Counted from the first letter of the stretch, positions 34,539 through 43,223 are shown. The stretch: DNA of 64,000 bases from Microbacterium sp. SORGH_AS_0969 (GCF_030818255.1 NZ_JAUTAG010000001.1:1860001-1924000), one strand, 5' to 3'. Made by a program: numbers and translations. The notes: generated by a model from the letters alone, not told the origin.

Positions 34539-36563
34539 GTGACCGACGACACGCGTATCAGCGAAGGGCGACTGCTCGTCCTACGGATCGTCGTCGTGCT
34601 CACGGTCCTCCTCGGGGTCAATTACGTCTCGTGGCGGTGGTTCTTCTCGCTGAACTGGGACGCGTGGTGGATCGCCGTCCCGCTCATCGCCGCCGAGACC
34701 TACAGCCTGATCGACGTGTGCCTGTTCGGGATGATGATGTGGAAGGCCCGCGGCCGACCGGCGCCGCCCCCGCCGGCCGAGGGTCTCGCCGTCGACGTCT
34801 TCATCGCGACGTACAACGAACCGATCGACCTCGTGATGACCACGGCTCTCGCCGCGCAGCGCATCCGCTACCCGCACCACACGTGGATCCTCGACGACGG
34901 CGGCCGCGCCGAGATGCGCGAGCGCGCCGAGGCCGCCGGTATCGGGTACATCTCGCGCGGGGCCGAGTGGGACGATCGTCCCCGGCACGCGAAGGCCGGC
35001 AACATCAACAACGCCCTACAGGCCACCGACGGCGAGTTCATCCTCATCCTCGACGCGGACATGATCCCCCGACCCGAGATCCTTGACCGCACGCTCGGCT
35101 ACTTCACCGACCCGCTGGTGGCGCTCGTCCAGACGCCTCAGGTCTTCAGCAACGTCGCCACGGGCGATCCCCTCGGCAGCCAGGCTCCGCTGTTCTACGG
35201 TCCGATCCAGCAGGGCAAGGACGGGTGGAACGCCGCCTTCTTCTGCGGCTCGAACGCCATCCTGCGACGCGAAGCCCTCATGCAGCTCGGCATCGTCGGG
35301 TACGTCCGCGAACTCGATCAGTCGGTCGCCCGCGCGTTGCGCAGCGCGACGCGCGTGATCGAGAAGGCGCGCACCTCACCCGCGGCATCCGACCCCGCGG
35401 TCTCGGCGGCTCTCGACGAGGTGTCGGCAGGGGTCGCCGAAGCCCGGTCGCGCCTGCGGGCGCGTGAGCCGCTGGGCGAGGTCACGTATCGCCTGCACCG
35501 CCGAGTGGATGCCGCCACCCAGTCGATCGTGGCGTCCGACGTCGCGGGGATCGACGACGACCTCCGCGAGCTGGCCGCCTTGGCCGGCCCCGCGGGCGCG
35601 GGATCGAGCCCCGAGGAGCAGGCGTTCGACGTGGAGCAGGCGGTCGCGGCGCTCGCCACGCGCGAACTGTCTCCGCTGAACGCGCTCGAGGCCGTGCAGG
35701 CGGTGCTGCGCACCATCGGCGTGGACCGCGCGGGTGAGGCGCAGCCGGTCATGCCGCTCGCGACCATCTCGGTGACCGAGGACATGGCGACGTCGATGCG
35801 CATGCACGGCATGGGCTGGAAGAGCGTTTACCACCACGAGCTGCTCGCCGACGGCCTCGCCCCCGAGGACCTCGGCACGATGCTCACCCAGCGGCTGCGC
35901 TGGGCGCAGGGCACGATGCAGGTTCTCCTGCGCGAGAACCCGCTCGTGCAGTGGGGCATGTCGCTGCCCCAGCGACTGATGTACTTCGCCACGATGTGGA
36001 GCTACCTGTCGGGGTACGCCGCCGTGGTCTACTTCGCCGCCCCCATCATCTTCCTGGTGCTCGGCATCCTTCCCGTCCACGCGTACGCGGGGGATTTCTT
36101 TGCGCGCTTCATCCCGTTCATGCTCGTCAATCAGCTGCTGTTCTTCGTCGCGGCGAAGGGGGCGCCCACGTGGCGCGGGCAGCAGTACAGCCTCGCGTTG
36201 TTCCCGGTGTGGTTGAAAGCGTGCTCGACGGCGTTCACGAACGTCGTCCTGCGGATTCCGCTCGGTTTCGCCGTGACCCCGAAGACGCGTCCGAGCACGA
36301 ACGGGCCGCAGTGGCACCTCATCAAGACCCAGCTGGTCGTCATGGCGATGCTCGTTGTGGCGATCATCGTCGGCGCCATCCGCCTGTTCGTCAACGGTGC
36401 CGAGCCGATCGGTACCGCCGTCAACATCGCGTGGGCGATCTACGATCTTGTGGTGCTCAGCGTGCTCTTCCAGGCGGCGACCTTCACCGGGTACGACCCC
36501 GTCGCCGAGGCTGAGCGGCTCGCCGAGCACGGGCGACGGTCGTCGCGAAAGGAGCGCCGATGA
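34539..36563 (+). CDS. BcsA-like processive glycosyltransferase (GT2) with large insertion
   Basis: A 674-residue membrane synthase related to bacterial cellulose synthase. Two N-terminal helices precede the GT2 domain: DVFIATYNE, ILDDGG, the DxD at Asp172-Asp174 (LDADMIP), FFCGSNAILRREAL, the VTED motif with Asp415, and QRLRW at 451-455. Several membrane helices follow. About 150 residues (252-405), helical and charged, are inserted between the CGSN block and VTED, where BcsA has almost none. No C-terminal PilZ domain is visible, so c-di-GMP control is not expected. GTG 34539 has GAAAGGA 8 nt upstream; ATG 34512, overlapping the previous stop, is the alternative. The polymer made is unknown. 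Confidence 0.88.
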   Translation: MTDDTRISEGRLLVLRIVVVLTVLLGVNYVSWRWFFSLNWDAWWIAVPLIAAETYSLIDVCLFGMMMWKARGRPAPPPPAEGLAVDVFIATYNEPIDLVMTTALAAQRIRYPHHTWILDDGGRAEMRERAEAAGIGYISRGAEWDDRPRHAKAGNINNALQATDGEFILILDADMIPRPEILDRTLGYFTDPLVALVQTPQVFSNVATGDPLGSQAPLFYGPIQQGKDGWNAAFFCGSNAILRREALMQLGIVGYVRELDQSVARALRSATRVIEKARTSPAASDPAVSAALDEVSAGVAEARSRLRAREPLGEVTYRLHRRVDAATQSIVASDVAGIDDDLRELAALAGPAGAGSSPEEQAFDVEQAVAALATRELSPLNALEAVQAVLRTIGVDRAGEAQPVMPLATISVTEDMATSMRMHGMGWKSVYHHELLADGLAPEDLGTMLTQRLRWAQGTMQVLLRENPLVQWGMSLPQRLMYFATMWSYLSGYAAVVYFAAPIIFLVLGILPVHAYAGDFFARFIPFMLVNQLLFFVAAKGAPTWRGQQYSLALFPVWLKACSTAFTNVVLRIPLGFAVTPKTRPSTNGPQWHLIKTQLVVMAMLVVAIIVGAIRLFVNGAEPIGTAVNIAWAIYDLVVLSVLFQAATFTGYDPVAEAERLAEHGRRSSRKERR

Positions 36564-37750
36564 GTGTGACCATTCCGCAGTTCGACGATGCGGCTCGGCA
36601 GCGGGCGATCGAGGAGCTCGGCATCCTCGACACCCCGCGCGACGAGCGCATCGACCGCGTCACGCGCCTCGCCCAGGAGGTGTTCGGCGTGCCCATGGTG
36701 AGCGTGACGCTCCTCGACCGCGACCGGCAATGGCGCAAGTCCGAGATCGGTCTCGGCGGGCGCGAGGCGCCGCGCGAAGATGCGTTCTGCGACTTCACCG
36801 TGCGAGAGGGGCGCACCGTCGTCATCCCCGATGCGAGCGCCGACGAGCTCTGGGCCGCGAACCCCTTCGTCGAGGGAGACCCGCACCTGCGCTTCTACGC
36901 CGGTCATCCCCTGCAAGCGGCCGGGGGCGAACGCATCGGGACCCTCTGCCTGCTCGATACGAAACCCCGCTCGCTCGACGAGCGCGAGGAAGACCTGCTC
37001 CGCGACCTGGCCGCGTGGGTCCAGTCCGAGATCCTCCGGCAGAACGAGCTCGATGACGCCGTGGCGGTGCAGGGCACCCTGCGCCCCCGCACGGCGCCGG
37101 AACTCCACGGATACGAGATCGCGGCCGTCACCGTCGCCGCGGGCCAGATGTCGGGCGACCTCTACGACTGGTACCCGGTCGGGGACGGGGTTCGCTTCAC
37201 GCTGGCCGACGTCATGGGCAAGGGCCTCGGCGCGGCCCTCCTGGCGGCCGGTCTGCGTGCCTCGCTGCGCACGCTCCCCGATCGGGGACTCCTGGATGCC
37301 ATCCGCGAGGCGGACCGCCTGCTCGAGGCCGACGTCGCCGACCTCGGCACCTTCGCCACCGCGTTCCACGCGCAGCTGGAGGCGCCGACGGGCGTCCTGC
37401 GTTTCGTCGACGCCGGGCACAGTCTCGGCTACATCCTGCGCGCGGACGACACATGGGAGCACCTCTTCTCCACCGGGATGCCGCTGGGGATGGGACTGGC
37501 GGACGCCCGCGCCGAAGCCGAGACGAGGCTCGCTCCGGGCGACATCTTCATGGTGTGCAGCGACGGCCTGCTGGATGTGCTGGATCCGTCCGATCCCCTC
37601 GGGCACGTACGGCGTGTTCTTCGCGAGCGCGGCATCGCCGGGGCGCTGGATGAGGCCGCGCGTCTCGCGCGCGGCGCGGCGGCGACGGACGACGTGACGG
37701 TCATGGTGGTGGCGCGCGAGAGCGACGTCGCCCGGGAAGGAGCACGATGA
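36560..37750 (+). CDS. GAF-SpoIIE/PP2C phosphatase (RsbU-like)
   Basis: A 396-residue cytoplasmic serine phosphatase. An N-terminal GAF-type sensor (about 20-150; ILDTPRDERIDRVTRLA, FCDFTVREGRTVVIPDA, RIGTLCLLDTKPR) is joined to a SpoIIE-type PP2C domain (from about 175; MSGDLYDWYPVGDGVRF, LADVMGKGLGAALLAA, VDAGHSLGYIL, VCSDGLLDVLDPSD). Such enzymes dephosphorylate STAS anti-anti-sigma proteins. It overlaps the synthase gene (ATGA) with AAAGGAG upstream and overlaps the STAS gene downstream. This indicates a dedicated partner-switching module for the polysaccharide genes. Confidence 0.92.
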   Translation: MSVTIPQFDDAARQRAIEELGILDTPRDERIDRVTRLAQEVFGVPMVSVTLLDRDRQWRKSEIGLGGREAPREDAFCDFTVREGRTVVIPDASADELWAANPFVEGDPHLRFYAGHPLQAAGGERIGTLCLLDTKPRSLDEREEDLLRDLAAWVQSEILRQNELDDAVAVQGTLRPRTAPELHGYEIAAVTVAAGQMSGDLYDWYPVGDGVRFTLADVMGKGLGAALLAAGLRASLRTLPDRGLLDAIREADRLLEADVADLGTFATAFHAQLEAPTGVLRFVDAGHSLGYILRADDTWEHLFSTGMPLGMGLADARAEAETRLAPGDIFMVCSDGLLDVLDPSDPLGHVRRVLRERGIAGALDEAARLARGAAATDDVTVMVVARESDVAREGAR

Positions 37751-38079
37751 ACATCGAACGACGCGAGTCTGCGGAAGCGGTCGTCCTGGAGGTCGAGGGA
37801 AGGCTCACGGCCGCGGTCGCCCCGCAGCTCCGAGCGGAGGTCTCGGATCTCGTCGCGGCGGGTCGGACCCGGCTCGTCGTCGACCTCGAGAAAGTCGACT
37901 TCATCGACTCCTCGGGTCTCGGGGCACTCATCGGCGCGTTGAAGGCGACACGCGTCGCCGGGGGAGACCTGAGGATCGCCGCCGCAGGGGAACAGGTGCG
38001 ACAGGTGTTGCGCCTGACCAACCTCGATCGGGTCCTCCACGTGTACCCCGACGCCGACGGTGCGTTCGACGGTGTCTGA
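37747..38079 (+). CDS. STAS anti-anti-sigma factor (RsbV/SpoIIAA-like)
   Basis: A 110-residue STAS protein with the phosphorylation loop DFIDSSGLGALIGAL; the modified residue is Ser55 or Ser56. The unphosphorylated form would bind the kinase encoded next. ATG overlaps the phosphatase stop (ATGA), with GAAGGAG just upstream. It is the middle of a U-V-W set: phosphatase, STAS protein, kinase. No sigma factor gene is present in the operon. Confidence 0.93.
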   Translation: MNIERRESAEAVVLEVEGRLTAAVAPQLRAEVSDLVAAGRTRLVVDLEKVDFIDSSGLGALIGALKATRVAGGDLRIAAAGEQVRQVLRLTNLDRVLHVYPDADGAFDGV

Positions 38080-38488
38080 GATCACCGTCACCCGGGAGGG
38101 GGCCGCGACGCTCGAGTTCGTCGAGGGGCTGCACGCCGCGCTCGAAGAGCTTGCCGGGAGCGCCCCGCACATCACCGAGGACGATCTCTCACTCTTCTCT
38201 CTCGCGGTGATCGAGATCGCCACGAACATCGCGGTGCACGCACCGCAGGGCGGTGACGTGGTGTCGTTGTCGGTGGAGCTGTCGGCCGGCGACGAACTGC
38301 GCGCGGTCCTGCGCGACTCCGCGCCGCCGGTGCACCTCGACCTCACCGCCGCCACGATGGCCGACGCGCTCGCCGAATCGGGCCGCGGTCTTGCGATCGC
38401 GGCGGCGGTCTGCGACGAGCTCTCGGTCGAGCGCCGCCGAGGGAATCTCTGGCGCCTCGTCCGCCGTGTCGGTCCGCGCTCCATGTGA
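38072..38488 (+). CDS. RsbW/SpoIIAB-like anti-sigma serine kinase
   Basis: A 138-residue HATPase_c protein. The N box is VIEIATNIAVHA; the G1 region VLRDSAPPV is modified from the usual D-x-G-x-G. The C-terminal part contains SGRGLAIAAAVCDEL. It should phosphorylate the STAS protein and may bind a sigma factor or another target. GTG 38072 overlaps the STAS stop by 8 nt; GTG 38060 is an equally possible start. It ends the operon; a promoter for the LCP gene follows. Confidence 0.85.
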   Translation: MSEITVTREGAATLEFVEGLHAALEELAGSAPHITEDDLSLFSLAVIEIATNIAVHAPQGGDVVSLSVELSAGDELRAVLRDSAPPVHLDLTAATMADALAESGRGLAIAAAVCDELSVERRRGNLWRLVRRVGPRSM

Positions 38489-38528
38489 GATTCCCCTGAC
38501 CCTCACACGATTCTCAGCCGTGCGTCCC

Positions 38529-38534
38529 TAAGAT
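38529..38534 (+). promoter_or_regulatory. Putative -10 box of the LCP gene
   Basis: TAAGAT lies between the RsbW-like gene and the LCP gene, 75 nt before the chosen start. It follows a GTGAG/CTCAC pair at about 38486-38504 that may end the operon transcript. Confidence 0.4.
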
Positions 38535-38608
38535 GGCTCCGACCTGTGGCCGCGGCCCAGGTGTGATGCGATGCCCGGCCGATGGCATCCGTCCCCGAAA
38601 GGACCCGA

Positions 38609-39877
38609 GTGAGCAAGAGCACGACCCCGCGCGGGCAGAGAACCGTCGCGCGTCACGGACGTCTGCGGACGCTCAGCCCCGCCGGCCAGATCCTCCGCGG
38701 CGTCGCCGTGGGCCTGGCCGTTCTTCTCGTCGCCGGCTTCGGCGTCGGTGCGTACGCGATCTACGACCTGTCGTCGAGCTTCACCGCCGACGCGGTCGAG
38801 CTGAAGGGCCAGCCCGCCGTTCCGCCCGACATCGGCGAGCTCAAGGGCGGCGTCAACATGCTGCTCGTCGGCACCGACGAGTGCGAGCCCGCCTTCGCCT
38901 CGCTGTTCGGCGACCGCTGCTCGGGCGATGACTCCGAGGGCAGCCTCAACGACGTCAACATGCTCGTGCACATCTCCGACGAGCCGCGGCGCGTGACCGT
39001 CATCTCGTTCCCGCGCGACCTCATGGTGCCGATCCCCTCCTGCACGGACGCCAACGGCAACGAGACCTCCGCGATGAGCAAGCAGCAGATCAACAGCGCT
39101 TTCTCGTACGGCGGACTGTCGTGCGTCGTGCAGACCATCTCGAAGCTCAGCGGACTCGAGATCCCGTTCGCGGCGAAGGTCAGCTTCGGCGGCGTCATCA
39201 ACATCACCGACGCGATCGGTGGCGTCGACGTGTGTATCGCGAACGGCATCAAGGACCCGTACACGGGCATCGACTGGCCCGCCGGAATGCGCACGGTGCA
39301 GGGCCTCGACGCGCTCCAGTTCCTGCGCACCCGCCACGGCGTCGGTGACGGCGGCGACCTCGGCCGCATCTCGAACCAGCAGCAGTACATGTCGCGCCTG
39401 GCCAACAAGCTGAAGAGCCAGGAGGTGCTGTCGAACCCGGCGACCCTCTACAAGCTCGCCTCGACCGCGCTTCGCAACGTCGACCCGTCGACGTCGCTGA
39501 CCAACCCGCTGACGCTCGTCCAGATCGCGTCCGCCGTGAAGGACGTCCCGTTCAGCGAGATCGTCTTCATCCAGTACCCGACGTTCACCGACTCGGCCGA
39601 CCCGAACCGTGTCGTGCCCGACTACGACGCGGCCGACACGCTCTGGGCCGCGCTCGCGGCGAACCAGCCGCTGCAGCTCTCGGGCAACCTGAGCGACGGA
39701 GACGGCGTGGTCGTCGACGAGAACGCCCAGCCCACGCCGACCGACACGGCCACCCCGGCGCCGACCGACAGCGCCGCGCCCACCCCCGACCCCTCCTCGT
39801 CGGCGATCACGCTGCCGTCGGAGATCGCGGGCCAGACGGCGGCGCAGGCGACCTGCTCGAACGGCAACGTTCGCTGA
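38609..39877 (+). CDS. LytR-CpsA-Psr (LCP) family glycopolymer ligase
   Basis: A 422-residue protein with a basic cytoplasmic N terminus, one membrane helix (AVGLAVLLVAGFGVGAYAIY) and an extracellular LCP domain. Recognisable blocks are GVNMLLVGTDECEP, SLNDVNMLVHISDEPRRVTVISFPRDLMVPIP, INSAFSYGG, and LQFLRTRHGVGDGGDLGRISNQQQYM. LCP enzymes transfer polyprenyl-linked glycopolymers to peptidoglycan. A Pro/Thr/Asp linker precedes the C-terminal tail. GTG 38609 has GAAAGGA upstream; an in-frame ATG 38582 is the alternative. Being next to the polysaccharide operon suggests a role in anchoring that polymer, which is inference. Confidence 0.93.
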   Translation: MSKSTTPRGQRTVARHGRLRTLSPAGQILRGVAVGLAVLLVAGFGVGAYAIYDLSSSFTADAVELKGQPAVPPDIGELKGGVNMLLVGTDECEPAFASLFGDRCSGDDSEGSLNDVNMLVHISDEPRRVTVISFPRDLMVPIPSCTDANGNETSAMSKQQINSAFSYGGLSCVVQTISKLSGLEIPFAAKVSFGGVINITDAIGGVDVCIANGIKDPYTGIDWPAGMRTVQGLDALQFLRTRHGVGDGGDLGRISNQQQYMSRLANKLKSQEVLSNPATLYKLASTALRNVDPSTSLTNPLTLVQIASAVKDVPFSEIVFIQYPTFTDSADPNRVVPDYDAADTLWAALAANQPLQLSGNLSDGDGVVVDENAQPTPTDTATPAPTDSAAPTPDPSSSAITLPSEIAGQTAAQATCSNGNVR

Positions 39878-39931
39878 CGCTCTCGCCCTGGCATCCCGGC
39901 CGGTTCGGATTCGGATGCCAGGGCGCGAGCG
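39878..39931. terminator. Long hairpin after the LCP gene
   Basis: The 19-nt arm at 39878-39896 starts immediately after the stop codon and pairs with 39913-39931, with a single mismatch, around a 16-nt loop. There is no U tract. It is an efficient-looking stem that separates the LCP gene from tRNA-Ser. Confidence 0.7.
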
Positions 39932-39933
39932 GG

Positions 39934-39939
39934 TAGTAT
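39934..39939 (+). promoter_or_regulatory. -10 box of tRNA-Ser(GCT)
   Basis: TAGTAT lies 36 nt before the mature tRNA start, giving a 5' leader of about 30 nt to be removed by RNase P. Confidence 0.5.
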
Positions 39940-39975
39940 GAACCGGTGTGCTCGCGCCTTCGGCGCTGATCACCT

Positions 39976-40064
39976 GGAGACGTCGCATAGTCAGGCCTAG
40001 TGCACCACCCTGCTAAGGTGGAGTCCCCGTAAGGGGACCGAGGGTTCAAATCCCTCCGTCTCCG
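39976..40064 (+). tRNA. tRNA-Ser (anticodon GCT)
   Basis: An 89-nt class II tRNA. The acceptor GGAGACG pairs with CGTCTCC, discriminator G40064. The anticodon loop CTGCTAA gives GCT (codons AGC/AGU). The variable arm GTCCCCGTAAGGGGAC is long and the T arm is GAGGG-TTCAAAT-CCCTC. CCA is not encoded. Confidence 0.97.
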
Positions 40065-40067
40065 CAC

Positions 40068-40105
40068 AACGAGAAAAGCCCCGGTTCGCCGGGGCTTTTC
40101 TCGTT
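40068..40105. terminator. Bidirectional terminator with TTCG loop
   Basis: AACGAGAAAAGCCCCGG pairs perfectly with its complement around a TTCG tetraloop, with T-rich 3' ends on both strands. It ends the tRNA transcript and probably the convergent MauE-type gene. Confidence 0.9.
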
Positions 40106-40112
40106 GAATGCG

Positions 40113-41051
40113 TCAGTCGAGCTTCTGCTCGGCGAGGGCGGCGACGACGGTGTCGATGAGCAGATTCGTCTCGTCGGCACCCACGGCGAAAGGGAGGAGC
40201 CGGTCGCCGCTGGTGGTCAGGAGGATCCCCGCGGGCCGCTCCGGAGGAACGCCGAGGGACTCGGCGAACGTCCCCGACAGATCGGTGTGGATGGGTTCGT
40301 CCGTCGCGGGCCGATGATCATCTCCCACGGCGCCGATGAGGCGGACGTCGATGGTATCCAGTTCGGCCAGGTCGGTCGTCGCGCGCTCGATCAGCGCCTC
40401 GCACGGCGCGCAGCCGCGCCGCACGAACAGCAGCAGCTGCGCGCGACCGCGCAGGGCGCGCTGCCGCGGAACCACCACCGTTCCGTCGGGGGTGAGCAGG
40501 GGCAACTCCGCCGCCGAGGTCGCCGTCGCCGAATCGGGCCGGAAGGACGCTCCGATCACGGCGATCGCCGCAACGACGATGACGAGCGACACGGCGGTCA
40601 AGGGGTCGCTGAGCGTGCGCGTGAGGAGAGCGTTGGACGGCGGGTCGATGATCGCGCCCGCCAAGGTCGCCGACGCCAGGACTGCGAGGGCGACGTTGCG
40701 CGCCGTCATCCACGGGCCGACCCGGGTGGATGCCACCCGCCCGAAGCATCCGCATTCGTCGGTGGAGTGCTGCTGCTGTGCGCGGACGGCCACGGCGAGG
40801 AAGGCCAGCGTCACGACGAGGGAGGCGACGGCCGCCCCGGAGAAGAGCTCGCGCGTGCCGAAAGCGAGCCCCAAGGCGACGGCGAGTTCCACCGAGGCCA
40901 CCGCCGCGACGGTCGGTGGGGCGGGAAGCGCCCCGAGGCGGAGGGCCCGCATCGTCGTCGCCGCGGAGTCGAGATCGAGGAGCTTGCTCACCCCGCTGAC
41001 GCCGAGGACGACGAGGAGCAGCAACGGAGGGAGCGTGGTGAGGACGGGCAT
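40113..41051 (-). CDS. MauE/DoxX-like membrane protein fused to a thioredoxin-fold domain
   Basis: A 312-residue protein. The N-terminal half has four or five membrane helices with the MauE-type motif DECGCFGRVAST (about residues 95-106 by position), in which two cysteines flank a glycine. The C-terminal half is a thioredoxin-like domain with FVRRGCAPCEALIERA, a CAPC active site. In methylamine-utilisation operons MauE and MauD are separate proteins that aid disulfide formation in exported enzymes; here both seem joined. A vitamin-K-reductase-like electron relay is the likely role. The ATG at 41051 follows GAAAGG with almost no spacing, so the start is not firm. Confidence 0.82.
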   Translation of the reverse strand: MPVLTTLPPLLLLVVLGVSGVSKLLDLDSAATTMRALRLGALPAPPTVAAVASVELAVALGLAFGTRELFSGAAVASLVVTLAFLAVAVRAQQQHSTDECGCFGRVASTRVGPWMTARNVALAVLASATLAGAIIDPPSNALLTRTLSDPLTAVSLVIVVAAIAVIGASFRPDSATATSAAELPLLTPDGTVVVPRQRALRGRAQLLLFVRRGCAPCEALIERATTDLAELDTIDVRLIGAVGDDHRPATDEPIHTDLSGTFAESLGVPPERPAGILLTTSGDRLLPFAVGADETNLLIDTVVAALAEQKLD

Positions 41052-41180
41052 CCTTTCAGCATCGCGCCGCCCGGCAGTGGACGAGGCAGCGTGTCGGGTG
41101 AAATTCGGCCACGACGGGGTGATGTGCTCTGCCACACTCTGACTCAGGGCGCGCTGGGCGTTCCGGACAGGGGGAGAGCC

Positions 41181-42134
41181 GTGACCACGGCAGAGAAGCA
41201 CACCACTCGCACACATAAACACGCGCCGCACAAACACGCGCCACACCGACGGGAGCACCGAAGGACCCACACCGTTTGGTTCTTCGTGGGCGGGCTACTC
41301 ATCTGGCTTTACATGGGCATCGTTCTTCTGCACCTGTTGCGAAACGTGCTCGTTCTGCCGGCGTGGGTCTTCATAAGCGCAGCACTCGTGCCCGCGACGG
41401 TCTTTTGGATCATGCTGCACCGTCTCCGGACGACCGACACAGTCACCGCGATCAACCTCGTTGTGGCGGCGGTCATCGGTGGGACTCTCGCCGTCACACT
41501 CGGCGCGACGCTGGATCAGCTCGTGGAGCAGCTTCCGCAGCCTCATTTCGGGAACCAGGGGGTGATCGCCTTGCTGTCGGCCGGCTTCGTCGAGGAGTTC
41601 GCCAAGGGGGTGCTCATCGTGGCCGTGGGGTGGAAGATCGCCAAGAGCGCTCGCAACGGTCTGTTCATCGGCGGGTCGGTCGGTCTCGGCTTCGCGGTGC
41701 TGGAGTCCATGGGCTACATCAACATGTCGGCGACAGGTGCCGACCCCATCATCTCGGCGGTGTTCCAGGCGTACGACCGCGGCCTTTACGCCCCGTTCAT
41801 GCACGTTCTCTGGAGTTCCCTGCTGGGTGCCGCCCTTTTCGCGGCCGCCGCGAAGAAGGGGCGCTTCCGCTTGTCGTGGCTTGTGCTCGGCACGTACGTC
41901 GGCGTCGCCGTTCTGCACGGGACCTGGGACGGTGTGGCTCCATTGGTCCTCGGTCTCACCAACAACGATCTGCTTTTCGCGGTGACGCACTGGAGTTGCG
42001 TCGTTGTCGTGATTTTCGGCGGGGGATTCATCTGGCGACACGTCGCGCGGAAGGCGCCTGCGCCGCCGGTCCAAGACGCTGCGCCCGTGGAGGATTCCGC
42101 GAAGGCTGTCCCTGACAGCCCGGTCTCGGTCTGA
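41181..42134 (+). CDS. PrsW-family intramembrane metalloprotease
   Basis: A 317-residue membrane protein. The His/Lys/Arg/Thr-rich N terminus (about 30 residues) precedes eight or so helices. The PrsW signatures are visible: SAGFVEEFAKGVLIV (EExxK), GLGFAVLESMGY (FxxxE), the HVLWSSLLGAALF block and AVLHGTWDGV. PrsW proteins cleave anti-sigma factors within the membrane; the target here is not in the window. GTG 41181 has GGGGGAGA just upstream. A longer frame upstream overlaps the opposite gene and is rejected. Confidence 0.9.
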   Translation: MTTAEKHTTRTHKHAPHKHAPHRREHRRTHTVWFFVGGLLIWLYMGIVLLHLLRNVLVLPAWVFISAALVPATVFWIMLHRLRTTDTVTAINLVVAAVIGGTLAVTLGATLDQLVEQLPQPHFGNQGVIALLSAGFVEEFAKGVLIVAVGWKIAKSARNGLFIGGSVGLGFAVLESMGYINMSATGADPIISAVFQAYDRGLYAPFMHVLWSSLLGAALFAAAAKKGRFRLSWLVLGTYVGVAVLHGTWDGVAPLVLGLTNNDLLFAVTHWSCVVVVIFGGGFIWRHVARKAPAPPVQDAAPVEDSAKAVPDSPVSV

Positions 42135-42251
42135 TCCCCGTCGCGTCTCAGTGCTGGGGGGTGCGTTGTCCGCAGCGCGCCCCTCAGGGTCGCCGACGCC
42201 GATATCCTCGCTGGAGGCCTCTCGCCGCATCCCCTCGACCCCGGAGAACCT

Positions 42252-43175
42252 ATGTCTGTCGGTCTGCTCGCCGTTGTCGATGACATCCTCAGCGCCGCCA
42301 TGAAGGCGAGCGCGAAGACCGCGGGCGTCGTCATCGACGATGCCGCCGTGACTCCGCAGTACGTGCAGGGGCTGACACCCGCGCGCGAGCTCCCGGTGGT
42401 GTGGAAGATCGCGCTCGGCAGCATCATCAACAAGTACGTCATCATCATCCCGATCGCGCTGCTGCTGGAGGCGTTCGCGCCGATGGTGCTTCCATACCTC
42501 CTCATCGTCGGTGGCGCCTTCCTCTGTTTCGAAGGCGCCGAGAAGGTGCTCGAGTGGTTCGGCGTCAGCCACGGAGAGCACGACGACGACGGCCCGCGCG
42601 ATGAGAAGAAGCTCGTGCTCGGTGCCGTGCGCACCGACCTCATCCTCAGCACCGAGATCATGCTGATCGCGCTGTCGAGTCTCGACCCCGACTTCGGCAT
42701 CTGGATGACGCTGGGCGCCCTCCTGATCATCGGTCTCGCCATGACGGTCGTGGTCTACGGTGCCGTCGCGCTGCTCGTGAAGATCGACGACATCGGCCTG
42801 CGGTTCATGAAGAGCCCCTCGCGCGGTGTCCGCCGCTTCGGCGTGCGGATCGTGGCATCCATGCCGGCGGTGTTCCGGGTCATCAGCATCGTCGGCACCG
42901 TCGCGATGCTGTGGGTCGGTGGACACCTCCTGCTGCAGAATCTCGCCGAGACGCTGTGGGCAGGACCGTACGACGTCGTGCACGTCGTGACCCACGCGAT
43001 CGAGGCCGCCGGAGCGGTCGTCGTGTGGATCGTGGAGACGACGATGTCGGCGGTGTTTGGCCTGGCGATCGGGCTCGTGATCGTCGCCGTGATCACCGGG
43101 ATCACGCGCCTGACGAAGCGCGGCGGGCCCTCCGGCGGGCACCGCACAGCAACGGCCGCCCACGTCGACGGCTGA
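42252..43175 (+). CDS. DUF808 (YedI-like) membrane protein
   Basis: A 307-residue protein with the DUF808 opening MSVGLLAVVDDILSAAMKAS and the block KTAGVVIDDAAVTPQYVQGL, followed by six or seven membrane helices. FLCFEGAEKVLEW and AVRTDLILSTEIMLIAL are also typical. Family members such as E. coli YedI have no established function. It is monocistronic and ends before a clear terminator. Confidence 0.92.
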   Translation: MSVGLLAVVDDILSAAMKASAKTAGVVIDDAAVTPQYVQGLTPARELPVVWKIALGSIINKYVIIIPIALLLEAFAPMVLPYLLIVGGAFLCFEGAEKVLEWFGVSHGEHDDDGPRDEKKLVLGAVRTDLILSTEIMLIALSSLDPDFGIWMTLGALLIIGLAMTVVVYGAVALLVKIDDIGLRFMKSPSRGVRRFGVRIVASMPAVFRVISIVGTVAMLWVGGHLLLQNLAETLWAGPYDVVHVVTHAIEAAGAVVVWIVETTMSAVFGLAIGLVIVAVITGITRLTKRGGPSGGHRTATAAHVDG

Positions 43176-43223
43176 CCCCGCCTGACCTCTACGGCGGTGC
43201 CTTTCCGGCAGGGGCGGGGCTGC

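Noticed and set aside
34512..36563. Synthase start at ATG 34512
   Set aside because: It overlaps the previous stop but has no ribosome site, whereas GTG 34539 has GAAAGGA at 8 nt. Kept as an alternative only.
34539..36563. Cellulose synthase regulated by c-di-GMP
   Set aside because: No PilZ domain or its RxxxR motif is visible after the membrane helices, and no bcsB, bcsZ or bcsC gene is nearby, so the product is not called cellulose.
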